DNA of 64,000 nt from Anaerotignum sp. (GTDB taxonomy: Bacteria; Bacillota; Clostridia; Lachnospirales; Anaerotignaceae), in contig NZ_DAOUQB010000004.1 in assembly GCF_030625865.1 (NCBI RefSeq), positions 1 to 64,000 of the forward strand, written 5' to 3'. Position numbers and translations under genes: made by a program. Within the stretch, counting starts at the first letter, position 1; every line of letters starts with the position of its first letter. The notes under the pieces were generated by a model. The model was not told the DNA's origin, ran no database searches, and saw nothing but the letters and a program-made list of their open reading frames with translations. Positions 61,298 to 64,000 of this stretch are shown in pieces.

Positions 61298-63139
61298 TTA
61301 CAGTTCTTTGCCTTCACCGTCAACAACATTTGGATCTCCGCCGTTGGGGTCTGCACCTTGTTCACCTTGGGCAGCCTGTGCCTGCTGATACAGTTTTTCG
61401 GAAATTTTATAGAATTCCTGTGTTAAGGCCTCTGTTGCCGCCTTTACATTTTCCACATCAGTCTCTGTCATTGTTTCGGGGTTCAAATCTTTCACTGTAT
61501 CTTTCAATTTATTCAATTCTGCTTCCACAGCACTCTTTTCATCTTCGCTCAGCTTGCCTTCCAATTCGCCAAGGGTTTTTTCTGTCTGGAAAATCAAAGA
61601 GTCCGCTTCATTTTTTGCATCAATTGCTTCTTTTCTCTTTCTGTCGTCTTCTGCAAACTGTTCAGCTTCTTTTACAGCCTTGTCAATTTCATCATCACTG
61701 AGGTTAGAGCCGGCTGTAATGGTGATTTTCTGTTCTTTTCCTGTGCCTAAATCCTTAGCGGAAACATTTACGATACCGTTAGCATCAATATCGAAGGTTA
61801 CTTCAACCTGAGGGATGCCACGTCTTGCAGGTGCAATCCCATCCAATTTAAAGCGTCCCAATGTTTTGTTGTCTTTTGCCAAAGGTCTTTCGCCCTGTAC
61901 AACATGGATATCTACTGCTGTCTGATTATCCTCTGCTGTGGAGAATACCTGCTTTTTGTTTGTAGGAATGGTTGTGTTTCTGTCAATGAGCTTTGTTGCA
62001 ACGCCACCCAGTGTTTCAATACCCAAGGACAAAGGTGTTACGTCCAAAAGAAGTACACTGCCTGCACCTTCGTCTCCAGCTAATTTACCACCCTGAATTG
62101 CGGCACCAACAGCAACACATTCATCAGGGTTAATGCCTTTGAAAGGTTCTTTTGCGGTATATTTCTTCACTGCATCCTGTACCGCAGGAATTCTTGTGGA
62201 ACCACCAACCAACAATACTTTGTCAATTTCGTTTGCACTAAGACCTGCATCAGACAATGCCTGACGAACGGGGCCCATAGTACCATCTACCAAATCAGCT
62301 GTCAGCTCATCAAATTTTGCTCTGCTCAATGTTACATCCAAGTGCTTAGGACCATCCTGATTCATGGTAATGAAAGGCAAATTAATGTTGGTTGTGCTTA
62401 CTGTAGAAAGCTCTTTTTTCGCCTTTTCTGCAGCTTCTTTCAATCTCTGCATTGCCATTTTGTCTTTGCTTAAATCCATGCCTTCCGCTTTCTTGAATTC
62501 AGCTACCAAGAAATCAATGACTCTCTGGTCAAAGTCATCACCACCCAAACGTGTATTACCGTTTGTAGAAAGAACTTCGATAACGCCATCACCAATTTCA
62601 ATAATGGAAACGTCGAAAGTACCGCCGCCTAAGTCATAAACCATGATTTTCTGTTCGTTTTCGTTATCCAAACCATATGCCAAAGCTGCGGATGTAGGCT
62701 CGTTAATGATACGTTTTACTTCTAAACCTGCAATACGACCTGCATCTTTTGTTGCCTGTCTTTGTGCATCATTAAAGTAAGCAGGTACGGTAATAACCGC
62801 TTCAGTAACGGTTTCGCCCAAATAGCTTTCTGCATCTGCTTTTAATTTTTGCAAAATCATTGCGGAAATTTCCTGAGGAGAATAGCTTTTATCTTCAATA
62901 TTTACTTTGTAATTTTCGCCCATTCTTCTTTTGATAGAGCTGATTGTATTATCAGGATTTGTAATTGCCTGACGTTTTGCTGTCTCCCCTACCAATCTTT
63001 CACCGTTTTTTGCAAAACCAACAACAGAAGGTGTTGTTCTGGCACCATCACTATTTACGATAACAACAGGCTGACCGCCTTCCATAACTGCCACACAAGA
63101 GTTGGTTGTACCCAAGTCAATACCAATAATTTTTCCCAT
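61298..63139 (-). CDS. dnaK: molecular chaperone DnaK (Hsp70)
   Basis: A 613-residue ATP-driven chaperone. [17 protein letters not shown] opens the protein; [13 protein letters not shown] and [12 protein letters not shown] are the other Hsp70 signatures. The substrate-binding domain starts near residue 390 and a helical lid with a Gly/Gln-rich tail ([15 protein letters not shown]) ends it. The deletion near residue 80 typical of Gram-positive DnaK is present. Transcribed after grpE, before dnaJ. Confidence 0.97.
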   Translation of the reverse strand: MGKIIGIDLGTTNSCVAVMEGGQPVVIVNSDGARTTPSVVGFAKNGERLVGETAKRQAITNPDNTISSIKRRMGENYKVNIEDKSYSPQEISAMILQKLKADAESYLGETVTEAVITVPAYFNDAQRQATKDAGRIAGLEVKRIINEPTSAALAYGLDNENEQKIMVYDLGGGTFDVSIIEIGDGVIEVLSTNGNTRLGGDDFDQRVIDFLVAEFKKAEGMDLSKDKMAMQRLKEAAEKAKKELSTVSTTNINLPFITMNQDGPKHLDVTLSRAKFDELTADLVDGTMGPVRQALSDAGLSANEIDKVLLVGGSTRIPAVQDAVKKYTAKEPFKGINPDECVAVGAAIQGGKLAGDEGAGSVLLLDVTPLSLGIETLGGVATKLIDRNTTIPTNKKQVFSTAEDNQTAVDIHVVQGERPLAKDNKTLGRFKLDGIAPARRGIPQVEVTFDIDANGIVNVSAKDLGTGKEQKITITAGSNLSDDEIDKAVKEAEQFAEDDRKRKEAIDAKNEADSLIFQTEKTLGELEGKLSEDEKSAVEAELNKLKDTVKDLNPETMTETDVENVKAATEALTQEFYKISEKLYQQAQAAQGEQGADPNGGDPNVVDGEGKEL

Positions 63140-63175
63140 AATTTTATCCTCCTATTTCAATATAAATATTTTTTC

Positions 63176-63757
63176 TTAGTTAGCTACCTTCACCATACTA
63201 TGGCGTATCACTTTATCTTTATATTTATAGCCCTTTAACATTTCCAAGATAATTTCATTTTCTCCATAGCTTTCATCGTCCTCATGGGCAACTGCCGCAT
63301 GAAAATTCGGGTCAAACTGTTCCCCCAGTGCTTTGATTTCCTCCACACCCAGGCCATGTAAAACCTCTTGGAATTGTTTTAAGGTCATTTCAACACCCTT
63401 AAAAAAGCCATCATTTTCTTCTGCCTTGCCTGCTTGCGCTGCTACGGCTCTCTCTAAGTTGTCAACCACCATTAAAAGCTTCTCTACGGTATCTCTCACA
63501 CCATCATCATACATGGAAGCTTTCTCTTTTGCTGTACGTTTGCGAAAGTTATCAAATTCAGCCAAACACCTTTGGTACTTGTCAAAATTTTCAGCCGCCT
63601 GCTGTTCCAACTTTGCAATCTTCTCAGCAGTTTCATCAACCACCTCACCTTCCACCGCTTTTTCTGTTTCCGGCGATTCTTCTATAATTTCAGTCTGCTC
63701 TTGCGTCTCAAGATTTTCTTCCGCTATTATGTCTTCCTTTTGTTTATTCTCTTCCAC
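63176..63757 (-). CDS. grpE: nucleotide exchange factor GrpE
   Basis: A 193-residue exchange factor for DnaK. An acidic N-terminus (1-45) leads to a long coiled coil (EKIAKLEQQAAENFDKYQRC, then EFDNFRKRTAKEK) and a beta domain ending FDPNFHAAVAHEDDE. The length is typical. It lies between hrcA and dnaK, 17 bases after hrcA. Confidence 0.95.
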   Translation of the reverse strand: MEENKQKEDIIAEENLETQEQTEIIEESPETEKAVEGEVVDETAEKIAKLEQQAAENFDKYQRCLAEFDNFRKRTAKEKASMYDDGVRDTVEKLLMVVDNLERAVAAQAGKAEENDGFFKGVEMTLKQFQEVLHGLGVEEIKALGEQFDPNFHAAVAHEDDESYGENEIILEMLKGYKYKDKVIRHSMVKVAN

Positions 63758-63774
63758 TTATTTCCCTCTTTTCT

Positions 63775-64000
63775 CTATCCGTCTCTATTATCGTCCGTCA
63801 AGTTTCGTAACACCTTCTCGATATTTTGCACCATTCCGTTTAGCACGGAAATTACCTGGGAATAGTCCATTCTTGTAGGCCCAACAATGCCAATTGTACC
63901 TCTTGTGTCGTCGCTGAGCTTATAGGTTGCCGTAATGACACTGCAATCTTTCATGCTTTGCACTGTGTTTTCACTGCCAATTAAAACTTGCAGATCATTG
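63775..64000 (-). CDS. hrcA: heat-inducible repressor HrcA (partial, C-terminus)
   Basis: The last 75 codons of HrcA; the start lies beyond base 64000. The visible part has LQVLIGSEN, the SMKDCSVITATYKL strand and TRGTIGIVGPTRMDYSQVISVL, all diagnostic of the HrcA C-terminal domain. HrcA binds CIRCE, and a perfect CIRCE lies at 41635-41661 in front of htpG, so this repressor controls that gene 22 kb away. It is the first gene of the dnaK operon. Confidence 0.93.
   Translation of the reverse strand, partial: NDLQVLIGSENTVQSMKDCSVITATYKLSDDTRGTIGIVGPTRMDYSQVISVLNGMVQNIEKVLRNLTDDNRDG

Overview
The window looks like the chromosome of a low-GC, Gram-positive anaerobe of class Clostridia. The evidence is the ispH-rpsA gene fusion, the rimP-nusA-rnpM-ylxQ-infB-rbfA-nrnA-truB-ribF order, a class I (HrcA/CIRCE) heat-shock system, a T-box in front of the trp operon, a NiCo riboswitch, and a GlnRS of its own. 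A Lachnospirales/Anaerotignum-like relative is my best guess, but that is inference. Most genes lie on the minus strand, so the text below follows transcription from high to low coordinates within each block. No rRNA, tRNA, CRISPR array, prophage or insertion sequence was recognised.

Region by region. 1-3031 (-): an ABC exporter module made of an ATPase, a large CARDB/NEW3-repeat surface protein and an FtsX/MacB permease cut by the window edge. 3224-3466 (+): one small orphan protein. 3535-9577 (-): hflX, dapF, a DUF378 protein, an M16 peptidase and pnp. 9756-18812 (-): rpsO with its own promoter and leader, then the translation and RNA-maturation operon from rimP through infB and truB to ribF and a DMT permease. 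19044-21509 (-): a DUF554 membrane protein, an orphan amino-acid-binding lipoprotein and deoC. 21672-26808 (-): ispH-rpsA, plsC, cmk, a BaiN-like flavoprotein and a histidine phosphatase in one tightly packed operon. 27154-31470 (-): rluB, dacF, a small membrane protein, scpB, scpA and a site-2-protease homologue with a broken zinc motif. 31658-32292 (+): an autoregulated XRE repressor with a membrane partner. 32414-38051 (-): a proB...proA cluster that also holds a zinc-ribbon protein, a DUF2085 protein, a 5-formyl-THF cyclo-ligase, a DUF2971 protein and a ketopantoate-reductase-like enzyme. 38171-38796: a wrecked GGDEF/HD-GYP gene. 38951-40630: glnS, with an unexplained leader of about 270 nt.

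From 41170 to 49119 several genes are on the plus strand: a DUF5721 protein, htpG under a perfect CIRCE, an unidentified protein, cstA, a Cys-less ArsC-like protein, a nitrilase-family amidase and a low-molecular-weight phosphatase. xth is on the minus strand among them. 49140-49475 is a non-coding repeat made almost entirely of back-to-back hairpins, and its second copy runs into the end of trpA. 49453-56261 (-): the complete trpEGDCFBA operon behind a tryptophan T-box. 56343-58653: phzF and a MocR-type regulator, divergently transcribed from interlocking promoters with a TTGTATG operator. 58827-59948: a cation-efflux gene controlled by a NiCo riboswitch. 60053-64000 (-): hrcA (partial), grpE, dnaK and dnaJ.

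Most of the content is core housekeeping. The interest lies in regulation by RNA and small operators (T-box, NiCo riboswitch, pnp duplex, rpsO, rimP and glnS leaders, CIRCE at htpG, XRE and MocR operators), in proteins that have lost catalytic residues, and in the multi-hairpin repeat. Start codons were revised by Shine-Dalgarno position wherever the longest frame was implausible. All functional calls rest on reading motifs by eye; no searches were run.
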